A stretch of 64,000 nt of DNA from Nocardioides sp. Soil805 (GTDB taxonomy: Bacteria > Actinomycetota > Actinomycetes > Propionibacteriales > Nocardioidaceae), in the NCBI RefSeq assembly GCF_001429625.1, contig NZ_LMSU01000002.1:62001-126000 (forward strand), in the 5' to 3' direction. The notes beneath the pieces were generated by a model that was not told the DNA's origin, searched no databases, and was given only the letters and a program-made list of their open reading frames with translations. Shown piece by piece: positions 44,841-56,390 of this stretch. The translations under genes were made by a program, and so were the position numbers. Position 1 is the first letter of the stretch; each line of letters begins with the position of its first letter.

Positions 44841-46124
44841 GTGGTGCACACACCGAACAGCCGGCGAGCCCGACTCGTCACGGGCGCCCTCATGGCGCTC
44901 ACCCTCACGATGACGGCGGCCGCCTGCGGCGGCGACTCGGACGAGGCCTCCGACGGCGGCAAGATCAAGCTGACCGTCGCGACCTTCAACGAGTTCGGCT
45001 ACGAGGGCCTCATCGAGGAGTACAACGCGATGCAGGACGACGTCGTCGTCGAGCAGAAGAAGGCCGGCACGGCCAACGAGCACCAGGACAACCTCTACAC
45101 CAAGCTGGCCGCGGGCTCCGGGCTCTCCGACATCGAGGCCATCGAGGTCGACTGGCTCGCCGCCCTCATGGAGGAGTCGGACGCGTTCGTCGACCTCTCC
45201 GACCCCGAGGTCGAGGACCGCTGGCTGGACTGGAAGACCGAGGCCGCCACCACCGAGGACGGCGCGCTCATCGGCTACGGCACCGACATCGGCCCGGAGG
45301 GCATCTGCTACCGCGCCGACCTGTTCAAGAAGGCCGGCCTGCCGACCGACCGTGACGAGGTCGCCAAGCTCTTCACCAGCTGGGACGACTACTTCGCCAC
45401 GGGTCGCGAGTTCGTCGCCAAGGTCCCCGACGTCTCCTGGTACGACGCCTCGGGCGCCACCGCGCAGGCCATGATCAACCAGACGGAGTACTCCTTCGAG
45501 GACCAGGACAACAACGTCATCGCGGCCGACAACCCGCAGGTCAAGGACGTCTTCGACACCGTCACCTCGCTCTCCGAGGAGGGCCTGTCCACCAAGCTCG
45601 TGCAGTGGAGCGAGGACTGGACGGCCTCGTTCCAGAACGACGGCTTCGCCACCATGGCCTGCCCCGGCTGGATGCTCGGCGTCATCGAGGGCAACGCCGA
45701 CGGCGTCGAGGGCTGGGACGTCGCCAACGTCTTCCCGGGCGGCGCCGGGCTCTGGGGCGGCTCCTACCTCACCGTCCCGCAGCAGAGCGAGCACCCGGAG
45801 GAGGCCATGGCCCTGGCCAAGTGGCTGACCGCGCCGGAGCAGCAGATCAAGGCCTTCGAGGCCAAGGGCACCTTCCCGAGCCAGAACGAGGCGCTCAGCG
45901 ACCCGGTCCTGCTCGAGAGCACCAACGCCTTCTTCAACGACGCCCCCACCGGCGAGATCCTCGCCGAGCGGGCCGAGGCCATCGACTTCATCCCGCACAA
46001 GGGCCCGAAGTACGCCGACATCAACACCGCGTTCCAGCAGGCGATCCAGCGCGTCGACGAGGGCAAGGAGTCGGCCGACGAGGCCTGGCAGTCCTTCCTG
46101 GCCGACGTCGAGCGACTGGGCTGA
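44841..46124 (+). CDS. Sugar ABC transporter substrate-binding lipoprotein
   Basis: 427 aa. Lipobox AAACGGDS after a hydrophobic LVTGALMALTLTMTAAA segment; the rest is a family 1 sugar-binding fold (IKLTVATFNEFGYEGLI, TWGGSYLTVP-like WGGSYLTVP). GTG 44841 has AGGAG 7 bp upstream. Together with the two permeases and the beta-glucosidase it forms an oligosaccharide uptake system, equivalent to cebE of Streptomyces in gene order. Cellobiose or another beta-glucoside is the expected ligand. Confidence 0.88.
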   Translation: MVHTPNSRRARLVTGALMALTLTMTAAACGGDSDEASDGGKIKLTVATFNEFGYEGLIEEYNAMQDDVVVEQKKAGTANEHQDNLYTKLAAGSGLSDIEAIEVDWLAALMEESDAFVDLSDPEVEDRWLDWKTEAATTEDGALIGYGTDIGPEGICYRADLFKKAGLPTDRDEVAKLFTSWDDYFATGREFVAKVPDVSWYDASGATAQAMINQTEYSFEDQDNNVIAADNPQVKDVFDTVTSLSEEGLSTKLVQWSEDWTASFQNDGFATMACPGWMLGVIEGNADGVEGWDVANVFPGGAGLWGGSYLTVPQQSEHPEEAMALAKWLTAPEQQIKAFEAKGTFPSQNEALSDPVLLESTNAFFNDAPTGEILAERAEAIDFIPHKGPKYADINTAFQQAIQRVDEGKESADEAWQSFLADVERLG

Positions 46125-46133
46125 CCCTCCACC

Positions 46134-47138
46134 ATGACGCTGGACTCCTCCGCCCTCAAGCCCGTCGGGGACACCGCTGACCCGGTGTCCCCGACGGGGG
46201 GACGGGCACCCGTGCGCCGCCGCCCGTCCGCGTGGCGTCGACGGCTCTCCCGGTGGGACACCCGGCTGTCGCCGTACCTCTACATCTCCCCGTTCTTCGT
46301 CCTCTTCCTGCTGGTGGGCATGTTCCCGCTCGGCTACACCGCCTGGGTGTCGGTGCACGAGTGGGGGCTGCTCAGCGGTCAGGGCGACTTCATCGGCCTG
46401 GAGAACTACTCCCGGGTGGTCGAGGACCGCTACTTCTGGAACGCGCTGCGCAACACCCTGAGCATCTTCCTGCTCTCCTCGGTGCCCCAGGTGCTCATCG
46501 CCCTGGTGCTGGCCGGGCTGCTCGACACCCAGCTGCGGGGTCGCACCCTGTGGAGGATGAGCGTGCTCATCCCCTTCGTGGTCGCCCCGGCCGCGGTGGC
46601 ACTGATCTTCGGCAACGTCTTCGGTGACCGCTACGGCCTGGTCAACGAGGCGCTCGGCGCCTTCGGGATCGGGCCGATCCGGTGGCACGTCGACACCCTG
46701 GCCAGCCACGTCGCCATCGCCTCGATGGTCAACTGGCGCTGGACGGGCTACAACGCACTCATCTTCCTGGCCGCCATGCAGGCCGTGCCGCGCGAGCTCT
46801 ACGAGTCGGCCGCGCTCGACGGCGCCGGCCGGGTGCGGCAGTTCGCCGCGATCACGCTGCCGATGATCCGGCCCACCCTGCTCTTCGTCATCATCACCTC
46901 GACCATCGGCGGGCTGCAGATCTTCGCCGAGCCGCGGCTCTTCGACACCCAGGGCCTCGGCGGCTCGGACCGGCAGTACCAGACGCTGACGATGTACCTC
47001 TGGGAGCTCGGCTGGCGGGTGCGCGACCTCGGCATGGCCTCGGCCGTGGCCTGGCTGCTCTTCCTCATCATCATCGTCTTCGCGCTCGTCAACCTCGCGA
47101 TCAGTCGTCGCGTCGGGACCCTGGGAGGTCGTCGATGA
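46134..47138 (+). CDS. Sugar ABC transporter permease, first subunit
   Basis: 334 aa with six membrane helices (first at about 47-68) and the permease EAA motif [27 protein letters not shown]. The N-terminal 40 residues are cytosolic and Arg-rich. It is a MalF/CebF-type subunit, following the binding-protein gene after 9 bp and overlapping the next permease by ATGA. Confidence 0.92.
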   Translation: MTLDSSALKPVGDTADPVSPTGGRAPVRRRPSAWRRRLSRWDTRLSPYLYISPFFVLFLLVGMFPLGYTAWVSVHEWGLLSGQGDFIGLENYSRVVEDRYFWNALRNTLSIFLLSSVPQVLIALVLAGLLDTQLRGRTLWRMSVLIPFVVAPAAVALIFGNVFGDRYGLVNEALGAFGIGPIRWHVDTLASHVAIASMVNWRWTGYNALIFLAAMQAVPRELYESAALDGAGRVRQFAAITLPMIRPTLLFVIITSTIGGLQIFAEPRLFDTQGLGGSDRQYQTLTMYLWELGWRVRDLGMASAVAWLLFLIIIVFALVNLAISRRVGTLGGRR

Positions 47139-47949
47139 ACCGCCGACCCGGCTTCCTCGTCTACGGGCTGCTCACCGCCTTCGTGCTCGGCTCGTGCGCA
47201 CCCCTCTACTGGTCGTTCCTCGTCGGCTCGCACAGCCGCGACGTGCTGACCAAGCGGGTGCCCCCGCTGCTGCCCGGCGGCCACTTCTTCGACAACGCCC
47301 AGCGCGCCTTCGAGGCCGTCCCGTTCTGGAAGGCGCTCGGCAACAGCCTGCTCGTCTCCACCACGGTCGCCACGTCGGTCGTCTTCTTCTCCACGCTGGC
47401 CGGCTTCGCGTTCGCCAAGCTCGCGTTCAAGGGCCGCACGCCGCTGCTCGTCTTCGTGGTCGCCACCCTGGCCGTGCCCACCCAGCTCGGGGTGATCCCG
47501 CTCTTCATCGTGATGGCCAAGCTCGGCTGGGTCGGCTCGATGTGGGCGCTGATCGTGCCCGGCATGGTGACCGCCTTCGGCGTCTTCTTTATGCGCCAGT
47601 ACCTCGTCGACGCGGTCCCCGACGAGCTCATCGAGGCCGCCCGCGTGGACGGCTGCTCGATGCTGCGCACCTTCTGGAACGTCGCCCTGCCGGCCGCCCG
47701 ACCCGCCGCGGCGATCCTGTGGCTGTTCACCTTCATGGCGACCTGGACCGACTTCTTCTGGCCGCTGATCGTGCTGCCGGCCAGCAACCCCACCGTCCAG
47801 ATCGCACTCCAGCAGCTCCAGAGCGGCTACTACGTCGACTACAGCCTCGTCCTCGCCGGCGCGGCCATCTCGACGATCCCGCTGCTGGTCCTCTTCGTCC
47901 TCACCGGCCGCCAGCTGGTCGCCGGCATCATGCAAGGAGCAGTCAAGGG

Positions 47950-47953
<4 letters not shown>
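47135..47953 (+). CDS. Sugar ABC transporter permease, second subunit
   Basis: 272 aa, six membrane helices, with EAA motif [28 protein letters not shown] MalG/CebG-type subunit. It starts within the end of the first permease gene (ATGA) and overlaps the beta-glucosidase gene start, so uptake and hydrolysis are coupled at translation. Confidence 0.92.
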
Positions 47954-49451
<1,498 letters not shown>

Positions 49452-49455
<4 letters not shown>

Positions 49456-50495
49456 GCAGGGTGAACGGGGCGAGGAGGGACGGCGCGACCGGCTCGCCCA
49501 CCCTCGACGAGGTGGCCCGGGTCGCCGGCGTCTCCCGCGCGACCGCGTCCCGCGCGATCAACGGCGGCCAGCGGGTCAGCCCGCGTGCGCAGTCCTCGGT
49601 CGACGCGGCGGTCCGGACGCTGGGCTACGTGCCCAACCCGGCCGCCCGCAGCCTGGTGACGCGGCGTACCGACTCGATCGCCGTCGTCGTCCCCGAGCCC
49701 GACGACCGGGTCTTCTCCGACCCCTTCTTCGCCGGCACCCTCCGCGGCGTCACCCGCGTGCTCAGCGACCGCGACATCCAGCTCGTGCTGCTGCTCGCCC
49801 GCCCCGGCGCGTCCACCGCTCGCACCCTGCGCTACCTCACCAACCGCCACGTCGACGGCGCGCTGGTGGTCTCCCACCACCGCGACGACGGCCTCGCCGA
49901 GGCGCTGAGCCGCATCGACCTGCCGTGCGTCTTCGGCGGGCGGCCGTGGTCGGCGGGGGACCGGGTGGCGTACGTCGACGTCGACAACACAGCCGGCGAG
50001 CGGATCGCCACCGAGGTCCTCGTCGAGCGCGGCTGCCGCCGCATCGGCACCATCGCCGGGCCCGGCGACATGACCGCCGCCGCGGACCGGCTCGATGGCT
50101 GGCGCCAGGCCATGGCGGCAGCGGGGATGGCCGACGACGCCGTCGTGCACGGCGACTTCACCGAGGCCGGCGGCCAGCGCGCGGCCGAGGAGCTGATGGC
50201 CACCCACCCCGACCTCGACGGGATCGTGGTCGCCTCCGACCTGATGGCGCTCGGCGCCCTCCGCGTGCTCGCCGCGCTCGGTCGCCGCGTGCCCGACGAC
50301 GTGGCCGTGATCGGCTTCGACGACACCGGCGTCGCCGAGCGCACCACCCCGCCGCTCACCACCGTGCGGCAGCCGGTCGAGGAGATGGCCGAGCGGGCCA
50401 CCCGGCTGCTGCTCGAGCAGGTCGACGGGCACACCGGGAGTCACGCGATGCGGGTGATCATCCCGCCGCTCCTCGTGCGCCGGGACTCCGCCTGA
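49452..50495 (+). CDS. LacI-family repressor (CebR-like)
   Basis: 347 aa. LacI helix-turn-helix [30 protein letters not shown] (about 14-43) and hinge, then a periplasmic-binding-type sensor (about 70-340; [23 protein letters not shown]). Gene order (importer, glucosidase, repressor) and the two CebR-like operators at 44.7 kb make it the probable repressor of the locus, released by the imported sugar. GTG 49452 overlaps the glucosidase stop; GTG 49461 is an alternative. Confidence 0.9.
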
Positions 50496-50544
50496 CGCTG
50501 CCGTCGTACGCCGGCTGCCTGCTCGCCTCCGGTCCGCCTGCGGC

Positions 50545-50789
50545 CAGGGTGGCGGCACATCGCAGGAAGCTCGGCCAGGGTGGCGGCACATCGCGCGGAA
50601 TCCGAGCTCGAACCTGCGGTCCGCCGCCACTCTGTGCCGGGCCGGCGCGGACCCGGCGAGCAACTGGCGGGAGTCGACAGGAATCCGGCCGGCCGAGGCG
50701 TCGTACGCCGCCAGTTGCCCTCGCCTGCCCCAGAGTGGCGGCACATCGCAGGGAATCCCGGCCGGGGCATGCAGTCCGCCGCCACTCTG
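50545..50789. repeat. Cluster of family B palindromic repeats
   Basis: Left arms at 50545-50563, 50576-50594 and 50731-50749 (form CAG[G/A]GTGGCGGCACATCGC) and right arms CCGCCACTCTG at 50624-50634 and 50779-50789, followed by TGCCGGGCCGG. Two complete copies (50576-50634 and 50731-50789) are each 59 bp from arm to arm. The first left arm is an extra 31-bp-shifted half copy. Confidence 0.85.
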
Positions 50790-50877
50790 TGCCGGGCCGG
50801 ACCAGCTGCGGCGTCGGGGCCAGTACTTGGTGGCCGAATTGTCCGCCTCTAGGGCGATGCATCGGCCAGCAACCGCA

Positions 50878-50903
50878 AAAGTCCCCGCTGCAGCGGGGAC
50901 TTT
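50878..50903. terminator. Perfect palindromic terminator
   Basis: A 26-bp self-complementary sequence, AAAGTCCCCGCTGCAGCGGGGACTTT, flanked by AA and GACAC. The A/T ends give a U-tract on both strands, so it can terminate in both directions; it isolates the sugar operon and palindrome cluster from the helicase gene. Confidence 0.75.
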
Positions 50904-51072
50904 GACACACCACCAATCCCACGATTCACAGGAACAAGCGCCACACCGATACCGTTGTGACCACGCCGCCCGTCAAGTCTTGCAACGGGCGCACGGATCG
51001 TGACTCACGTAGTCGGTCGATCCGCCCCTCACTTCTGAGGCACGTATGCCGCCCTTCCAGGCCGGCCCACGA

Positions 51073-51087
51073 TTGGCGAGACGCCAA
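51073..51087 (+). promoter_or_regulatory. Leader hairpin of the helicase gene
   Basis: TTGGCG (51073-51078) and CGCCAA (51082-51087) form a short stem-loop ending 14 bp before the helicase ATG, close to the weak ribosome binding region (AAAGATTCCCC). It may modulate translation initiation, as reported for some csp and helicase mRNAs, but this is only a structural suggestion. Confidence 0.35.
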
Positions 51088-51101
51088 CCGAAAGATTCCC
51101 C

Positions 51102-52613
51102 ATGAACTTCGCCGACCTCGGCGTGCCCTCCTCGTTGATCAAGATCCTCGAGAAGCAGGGCATCACCACCCCCACTCCGATCCAGGCCGCGACGCTGCCC
51201 GACAGCCTCGCCGGCCGCGACGTCCTGGGCCGTGGCCGCACCGGCTCCGGCAAGACGTACGCCTTCCTGCTGCCGCTGGTCGCCCGCCTCGACGCGAGCA
51301 AGATGCCGGCCATGCCGCGCAAGCCGCGCGCGCTGATCCTGGCCCCGACCCGTGAGCTGGTCGGCCAGATCCACGCCGCCCTCAAGCCGATGGCCGACGC
51401 CACCGGCCTGTCCACCGTCGTCGTCTACGGCGGCGTCGGCCAGGGTCCCCAGACCACCGCGCTGAAGAAGGGCGTCGACATCGTCATCGCCTGCCCCGGC
51501 CGCCTCGAGGACCTCATGGGCCAGGGGTACGCCGACCTGTCGGCCATCGAGACCACGATCCTCGACGAGGCCGACCACATGGCCGACCTCGGCTTCCTGC
51601 CCGGCGTGCGCCGGATCATGGACAAGACGCCGCGGACCGGGCAGCGCCTGCTGTTCTCGGCGACGCTCGACAAGGCGATCGACGTCCTGGTCAAGCGCTT
51701 CCTCACCAACCCGGTCACCCACGAGGCCGACTCGGCCCAGTCGCCGGTCTCCACGATGTCGCACCACGTGCTGCACGTGTCCCGCGACCAGCGCGTCCCG
51801 GTGCTCGTCGACCTGGCCAGCGCCCCCGGCCGCACGGTCGTCTTCACCCGCACCAAGCACGGCGCCAAGGCGCTCGCCCGACAGCTCAACAAGTCCGGCA
51901 TCCCGTCGGTCGACCTGCACGGCAATCTGTCCCAGAACGCGCGCACGCGCAACATGGAGATGTTCCACTCGGGCAAGGCCACCACGCTGGTCGCGACCGA
52001 CATCGCCGCGCGTGGCATCCACGTCGACGACGTGGCGCTCGTCGTCCACGCCGACCCGCCCACCGAGCACAAGGCCTACCTGCACCGCTCGGGCCGTACG
52101 GCGCGTGCCGGCGCCGAGGGCACCGTCATCACGCTGATGACCGACGACCAGGTGCGCGACGTGCGCGACCTGACCCGGCTCGCGGGCATCAAGGCCACCA
52201 CCACCAAGGTGCACGGCCCCGACCACCCGATGCTGGTCCAGCTCGCCCCCGGCGAGCGCAGCGCCCCCGGCGGCCTCGTCGTCGAGACCCCCTCCGGTGG
52301 CGGCGGCTCCTCGACCGGTGCCAACGCGCAGCGCAAGCGGGCCCGCAGCCAGGGCCAGACCAACGGCCAGTCGCGTCGGGGCAACCCGACCGGCGGCTCC
52401 TCCGAGGGTCGCTCCGGCGGCCAGGGCGGCAACGGTGGCGGCAACGGCGGCCAGCGTCGTCGCTCCGGCGGCGGCCAGGGCGGTGGCCAGGGCGGCAGCG
52501 GCGGCGGTCAGTCCCGCGGACGCAGCGGCGGCGGCGGTCAGCGCCGCGGCGGCTCGTCGTCCGGCGGCAGCACCCGCGTGCACAGCTCGTCCTCGTTCAG
52601 CGCGGGCCGCTGA
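51102..52613 (+). CDS. DEAD-box RNA helicase
   Basis: 503 aa. Q-motif region TPTPIQA, motif I GRTGSGKT (45-52), motif Ia PTREL, motif II DEAD (in LDEADHMAD), SAT (LLFSATLD), HRSGRTAR. The C-terminal 110 residues are Gly/Arg/Ser-rich (repeats of GGQGG, RSGGG), an unstructured RNA-binding tail. Unwinds RNA; typically cold- or ribosome-linked in actinobacteria. The leader of at least 120 nt holds a hairpin (51073-51087). Confidence 0.94.
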   Translation: MNFADLGVPSSLIKILEKQGITTPTPIQAATLPDSLAGRDVLGRGRTGSGKTYAFLLPLVARLDASKMPAMPRKPRALILAPTRELVGQIHAALKPMADATGLSTVVVYGGVGQGPQTTALKKGVDIVIACPGRLEDLMGQGYADLSAIETTILDEADHMADLGFLPGVRRIMDKTPRTGQRLLFSATLDKAIDVLVKRFLTNPVTHEADSAQSPVSTMSHHVLHVSRDQRVPVLVDLASAPGRTVVFTRTKHGAKALARQLNKSGIPSVDLHGNLSQNARTRNMEMFHSGKATTLVATDIAARGIHVDDVALVVHADPPTEHKAYLHRSGRTARAGAEGTVITLMTDDQVRDVRDLTRLAGIKATTTKVHGPDHPMLVQLAPGERSAPGGLVVETPSGGGGSSTGANAQRKRARSQGQTNGQSRRGNPTGGSSEGRSGGQGGNGGGNGGQRRRSGGGQGGGQGGSGGGQSRGRSGGGGQRRGGSSSGGSTRVHSSSSFSAGR

Positions 52614-52647
52614 CCGGCGGTTTCCCCCGCTCTCTAGGCTCGGGTCC

Positions 52648-53334
52648 GTGTACGACTGGCTGAGGCGCTCCCTGTGGGACGTGGTGCCGCGCGACCAGCG
52701 CGACACCGCGGCCGCACTGCGTCGACGCCAGGTCGTCACGGTCGCCGTCGTCCTCATCGGCGCCGGCGTCCTCGGCTACTCGCTGAGGATCGAGCCCGGC
52801 AGCCCCACGTTCTACCTCTCGACGATGGTGCTGGCCGGGGTGTGGGTGGTCGGCGCGTTCGCGTCGGGCCGTCTCCACCTCGGTCGCATCACCCGCGGCG
52901 AGGCGCACCTGCGCCCCGTGGTCTCGCCGCTCGCCATCGGCCTGGTGCTGGTGGCGATCTTCGTGGTCGGCTCCCTGGTGGTGCGCCAGATCCCGCCGCT
53001 GGCCGACTACGTCAGCTCGGTCCTGGAGTACGCCGACCAGGGCTCCGTCCCGGTGCTGGTCGTCATCACGCTCATCAACGGCATCGCCGAGGAGCTGTTC
53101 TTCCGCGGGGCGGCCTACGCCGCGATCCCGCGCCACCCAGTGGCGTGGACGACGCTGGCCTACTTCGTGGCGACGCTCGCGACCGGCAACGTGATGCTGG
53201 CCTTCGCCGCGATCCTCATCGGCCTGGTGTGCGGCCTCCAGCGCCGTGCCAGCGGCGGTGTGCTCGCGCCGATCATCACGCACGTCACCTGGTCGCTGTC
53301 GATGCTGCTGGTGCTCCCGCTCTTCTTCGGCTGA
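52648..53334 (+). CDS. CPBP-family intramembrane protease
   Basis: 228 aa, about seven membrane helices. The CPBP/Abi motif EELFFRG with Glu148, Glu149 and Arg153 in the helix, followed by a His-containing helix (TLAY..) and HVTWSLSM near the C-terminus, is diagnostic of this CAAX-protease-like family. In eukaryotes it processes prenylated proteins; bacterial substrates are unknown. GTG 52648 starts 34 bp after the helicase stop. Confidence 0.88.
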   Translation: MYDWLRRSLWDVVPRDQRDTAAALRRRQVVTVAVVLIGAGVLGYSLRIEPGSPTFYLSTMVLAGVWVVGAFASGRLHLGRITRGEAHLRPVVSPLAIGLVLVAIFVVGSLVVRQIPPLADYVSSVLEYADQGSVPVLVVITLINGIAEELFFRGAAYAAIPRHPVAWTTLAYFVATLATGNVMLAFAAILIGLVCGLQRRASGGVLAPIITHVTWSLSMLLVLPLFFG

Positions 53335-53337
53335 GCG

Positions 53338-54237
53338 TCAGCTGCCCGCCGCCGCGGCACGCTCCTCGAGCGCGCGGCGTACGGACTCGGCGTAGCTCAA
53401 CGGCTCGCCCGGCACGACGTCGCGGATGGACGTGTCCGTCACGACCACCTCGGTGGACATCGAGTCGATGAGGTTGCGGCCCGTGGTCGCGTCGACGTCG
53501 GTGACGAGCGCGAGCCAGTACGACGAGAGCCGCGGCGTCAGGATCGGCACCTTGACGATCGGGATCGCCCGGCCGTTCATGGCCTCGGCGGCGACCTTCA
53601 TCATGTCGAGGTAGGTGAGCTGCTCGGTGCCGCCGATCTCGAAGACCCGCCCGAACGCCTCCTCCTGGTCGACCACGCCCGCGAGGTAGCGGATGACGTC
53701 GTCGAGGGCGATCGGCTGGGTCTTCGTGCCGACCCACTTGGGCACGATCATCGCCGGTAGGTTCTTGACCAGCTGGCGGGTGATCTCCCACGAGATGCCG
53801 CCGTGGCCGACCACGATCGCGGCGCGCAGCACGGTGACGGGTACGCCGTCCTGGCCGAGGAGGCCCTCGACCTCGCGGCGCGAGCGCAGGTGGGCCGACA
53901 GGTGGCCGTCGTCGGCGCCGAGCCCGCCCATGTAGACGATCTGGCGCAGGCCGGCCTCCGCGGCGGCCTTGCTGAAGTTGCGGGCCGCATCGGCGTCCTT
54001 GCGCTCGAAGTCGGGGTCGTCGAGCGAGTGCACGAGGTAGATCGCGACGTCGACGCCCGCGAGCGCCTCGGCCAGCGAGGCCGGATCCATCACGTCGGCG
54101 CCGACCGGCTCGCCGGGCCCGTCGTACTGCTCGGGGCGGCGGGTCATCGCACGCACGGTGTGCCCGTCGTCGACGAGGGCGGGGACGAGGCGGCGACCGA
54201 TGAAGCCGGTGGCCCCGGTGACCAGGACGGTGCTCAT
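53338..54237 (-). CDS. NAD(P)-binding atypical short-chain dehydrogenase (NmrA/complex I assembly-like)
   Basis: 299 aa. N-terminal glycine motif VLVTGATGFIGRRL (4-17) and Rossmann fold; HSLDDPDF, VYMGGLG and RAAIVVGHGG are typical of NAD(P)H-binding proteins related to NDUFA9 and DUF2867 proteins of actinobacteria. The catalytic Tyr of normal SDRs is not evident. It converges on the CPBP gene with a 3-bp gap. Function unknown. Confidence 0.85.
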   Translation of the reverse strand: MSTVLVTGATGFIGRRLVPALVDDGHTVRAMTRRPEQYDGPGEPVGADVMDPASLAEALAGVDVAIYLVHSLDDPDFERKDADAARNFSKAAAEAGLRQIVYMGGLGADDGHLSAHLRSRREVEGLLGQDGVPVTVLRAAIVVGHGGISWEITRQLVKNLPAMIVPKWVGTKTQPIALDDVIRYLAGVVDQEEAFGRVFEIGGTEQLTYLDMMKVAAEAMNGRAIPIVKVPILTPRLSSYWLALVTDVDATTGRNLIDSMSTEVVVTDTSIRDVVPGEPLSYAESVRRALEERAAAAGS

Positions 54238-54295
54238 GGGACCAGCCTTGCAGACGGGCGGGGGAGGGTCGGAGCCACGAGCGGGGTGCGACGGC

Positions 54296-55606
54296 TCAGC
54301 TGACGCCGCGGCGCTCGTCCAGCCGGGCCATGGCCGGCGTGGCCGTCACGCCGTGGAGCAGCACCGAGACGATGACCGTGAAGGCGACCGTGGACCACAG
54401 CCACGCCTCGCCGGGCACCTCCTCGTGACTCGTCGCGTAGGCCAGGTAGTAGAGCGAGCCGACGCCGCGGACGCCGAAGAACGCCACGGCCATCCGTTCG
54501 CCCTGGTCGAGGCCCCCGTCCGTGCGCTCGTCGCGCGCGAGCAGCGACAGTGCGGCGTACCCGGCCAGCGGTCGGACCACGAGCACCAGCGCCACGGCGA
54601 CGAGGACGCCGCGCCAGTCGAGGTGGTCGAGCAGGCCGCGCGTCATCGCCATGCCGAGCACGAGCAGGACCATGAGGGTCATCAGCCGCTCGAGCCGCTC
54701 GACGACGCCGTGCATCGCGCGCTGGTAGGAGTGCCCGCGCTCGGAGGCCCGCAGGCGCATCGCGCAGGTGAAGACCGCGAGGAAGCCGTAGCCGCCGACG
54801 AGCTCCGCGGCGCCGTACGCCGCCAGCAGTGCGGCCAGCGCGAGCAGCGGCTCGCCGTGGTCGGCCAGACGCAGCGTGTCGCTGCGCGCGTGGAAGGCCT
54901 GGCGGCCCAGCAGCCAACCGATCGCCAGGCCGACGGCGACGCCGAGCACGATCTTGCCCACGAGGTACCAGCCGATCCACTCACCGGCGTCCAGCACGGT
55001 GAAACCCCCGGCGAGCAGGAGCAGCGCCAGGTGGACGAACGGGAACGCAAGGCCGTCGTTGAGGCCGGCCTCGGCGGTGAGGGAGAACCGGATGTCGTCG
55101 TCCTCGGTGGGACGTTGCTTGTCCTCGCGCTCGTCGATGTCCTCGGTGAGCGGCTCGCCCACCTGGACGTCGGAGGCGAGCACCGGGTCGGTGGGCGCGA
55201 GGACGGCGCCGAGCAGCAGGGCGACGGCCGGCGCGAGCCCGGCCACCCACCAGCCGAGCACCGCGACGCCCAGGATGGTCACCGGCATGGTGACGGCGAG
55301 CAGTCGCCAGACGGGCGACCAGGTGCGCCACGACCGCCAGGACCGCAGGTCCAGGGTGCGCTCGATGGCCAGGCCGACGCCCATCAGCGAGACCAGCACG
55401 GTGAACTCGGTGACGTGCGTGACCAGCGTGCGGTGGTCCTGCGGGTCGAGGCTGACGTCCCCGGCCAGTGGCAGCAGCCCGATGAGCATCCCGACCGCGA
55501 CGAGGACCATCGGCGGGGACACCGCGATGCGGCGCGTGACCTGCGGCAGCACGATCGCGAGCAGCAGGGACAGGCCGAGGAGGAGGTAGACCGCGGCCCC
55601 GGTCAT
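54296..55606 (-). CDS. Na+/H+ antiporter (CPA1 family)
   Basis: 436 aa, about 12 membrane helices. The ND-containing core APTDPVLASDVQVGEPL and LTAEAGLNDGLAFPF are the canonical CPA1 (NhaP/NHE) sites that bind the cation. A polar, acidic loop (EDIDEREDKQRPTEDDD) sits between. Supports pH and salt homeostasis. Same strand as the preceding NAD-binding protein gene. Confidence 0.92.
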   Translation of the reverse strand: MTGAAVYLLLGLSLLLAIVLPQVTRRIAVSPPMVLVAVGMLIGLLPLAGDVSLDPQDHRTLVTHVTEFTVLVSLMGVGLAIERTLDLRSWRSWRTWSPVWRLLAVTMPVTILGVAVLGWWVAGLAPAVALLLGAVLAPTDPVLASDVQVGEPLTEDIDEREDKQRPTEDDDIRFSLTAEAGLNDGLAFPFVHLALLLLAGGFTVLDAGEWIGWYLVGKIVLGVAVGLAIGWLLGRQAFHARSDTLRLADHGEPLLALAALLAAYGAAELVGGYGFLAVFTCAMRLRASERGHSYQRAMHGVVERLERLMTLMVLLVLGMAMTRGLLDHLDWRGVLVAVALVLVVRPLAGYAALSLLARDERTDGGLDQGERMAVAFFGVRGVGSLYYLAYATSHEEVPGEAWLWSTVAFTVIVSVLLHGVTATPAMARLDERRGVS

Positions 55607-55746
55607 CGGGTCCCGGTGGTCCGGGTCGTCAGGTGGTTGAGCATGGAACCAGTCTCGCAGTCGACCCCTCGCACTGTCGCTTCGTCGTCACCCCGGCGGG
55701 CGGGCGGCGGGCGGCGGCGGGCGGAGTGTCGGGGCCCCGCGGCGGG

Positions 55747-56352
55747 TCAGCGCGGGCGCTTGGCGTCGTACGACGCGGCGCTGTCGTCCATCGCCTGCTC
55801 GTAGGCCGCGACCAGTCCGGCGACGGTCAGCGGCTTGAGGCGGTGGACCATCTCGCGCAGCTGCTCGGGGGTGCCCCCGGCGTCGCGGAAGGGCGGCCAG
55901 ACGAGGGTCCGGACGACCTCGGACAGCTCGGCGGCCACCTGCCGGCCGTGCTCGGCGTACACCTCGGCGACCGCGGCCGCGGCCTCCGGCGGGACGCCGA
56001 GGCCGGCCAGACCCTCGGCGACGTCGACGTGGCGCTCGCCGGTGACCGGCGCGAGCAGGGACAGGTGCAGCGCGATGTCCGAGGGGGTGGCGTCGGCGGG
56101 GATGCGCTCGACGTACTTCTCGATGGCGGCGAGGGTGAAGCCGTGGCCCTGGAGCTCGCGGACCAGCTCGAGGCGGGCGACGTGCTCGGAGGAATAGTAG
56201 CCCGAGCGGCCGCGGCGGATCGGCGGTGGCACGAGGCCGCGCGAGGTGTAGAAGCGGACGTTGCGCACGCTGGTGCCGACGCGCTCGGTGAGCTCGTCCA
56301 GGGTGAGGAGCAGGTCGTCGGTGGTGTCGTCGTCGTACGCCTCGTCGGTCAT
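55747..56352 (-). CDS. MerR-family regulator of fadAB (predicted)
   Basis: 201 aa. MerR winged helix with LTLDELTERVGTSVRNVRFYTSRGLVPPPIRRGRSGYYSSEHVARLELV, then LQGHGFTLAAIEKYVERI (residues about 14-85), and a helical C-terminal effector half. ATG 56352 follows GGAAGGGAGGGAC. Divergent from fadA with a 125-bp gap that carries a MerR-type promoter, which argues it controls fadAB and itself; the effector may be an acyl-CoA. Confidence 0.88.
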   Translation of the reverse strand: MTDEAYDDDTTDDLLLTLDELTERVGTSVRNVRFYTSRGLVPPPIRRGRSGYYSSEHVARLELVRELQGHGFTLAAIEKYVERIPADATPSDIALHLSLLAPVTGERHVDVAEGLAGLGVPPEAAAAVAEVYAEHGRQVAAELSEVVRTLVWPPFRDAGGTPEQLREMVHRLKPLTVAGLVAAYEQAMDDSAASYDAKRPR

Positions 56353-56390
56353 CGTCGTCCCTCCCTTCCGCGTGAGCCGGGCCACACTGG

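Larger units (their letters stand above)
50496..51101. other. 606-bp intergenic region rich in palindromes
   Basis: No coding gene. It contains the family B palindromes at 50545-50789, a terminator at 50878-50903 and the leader of the DEAD-box helicase gene (from about 50980). Within the palindrome cluster a further inverted pair, CAACTGGCGG (50661-50670) and CCGCCAGTTG (50708-50717), is nested between the two main copies. Confidence 0.7.
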
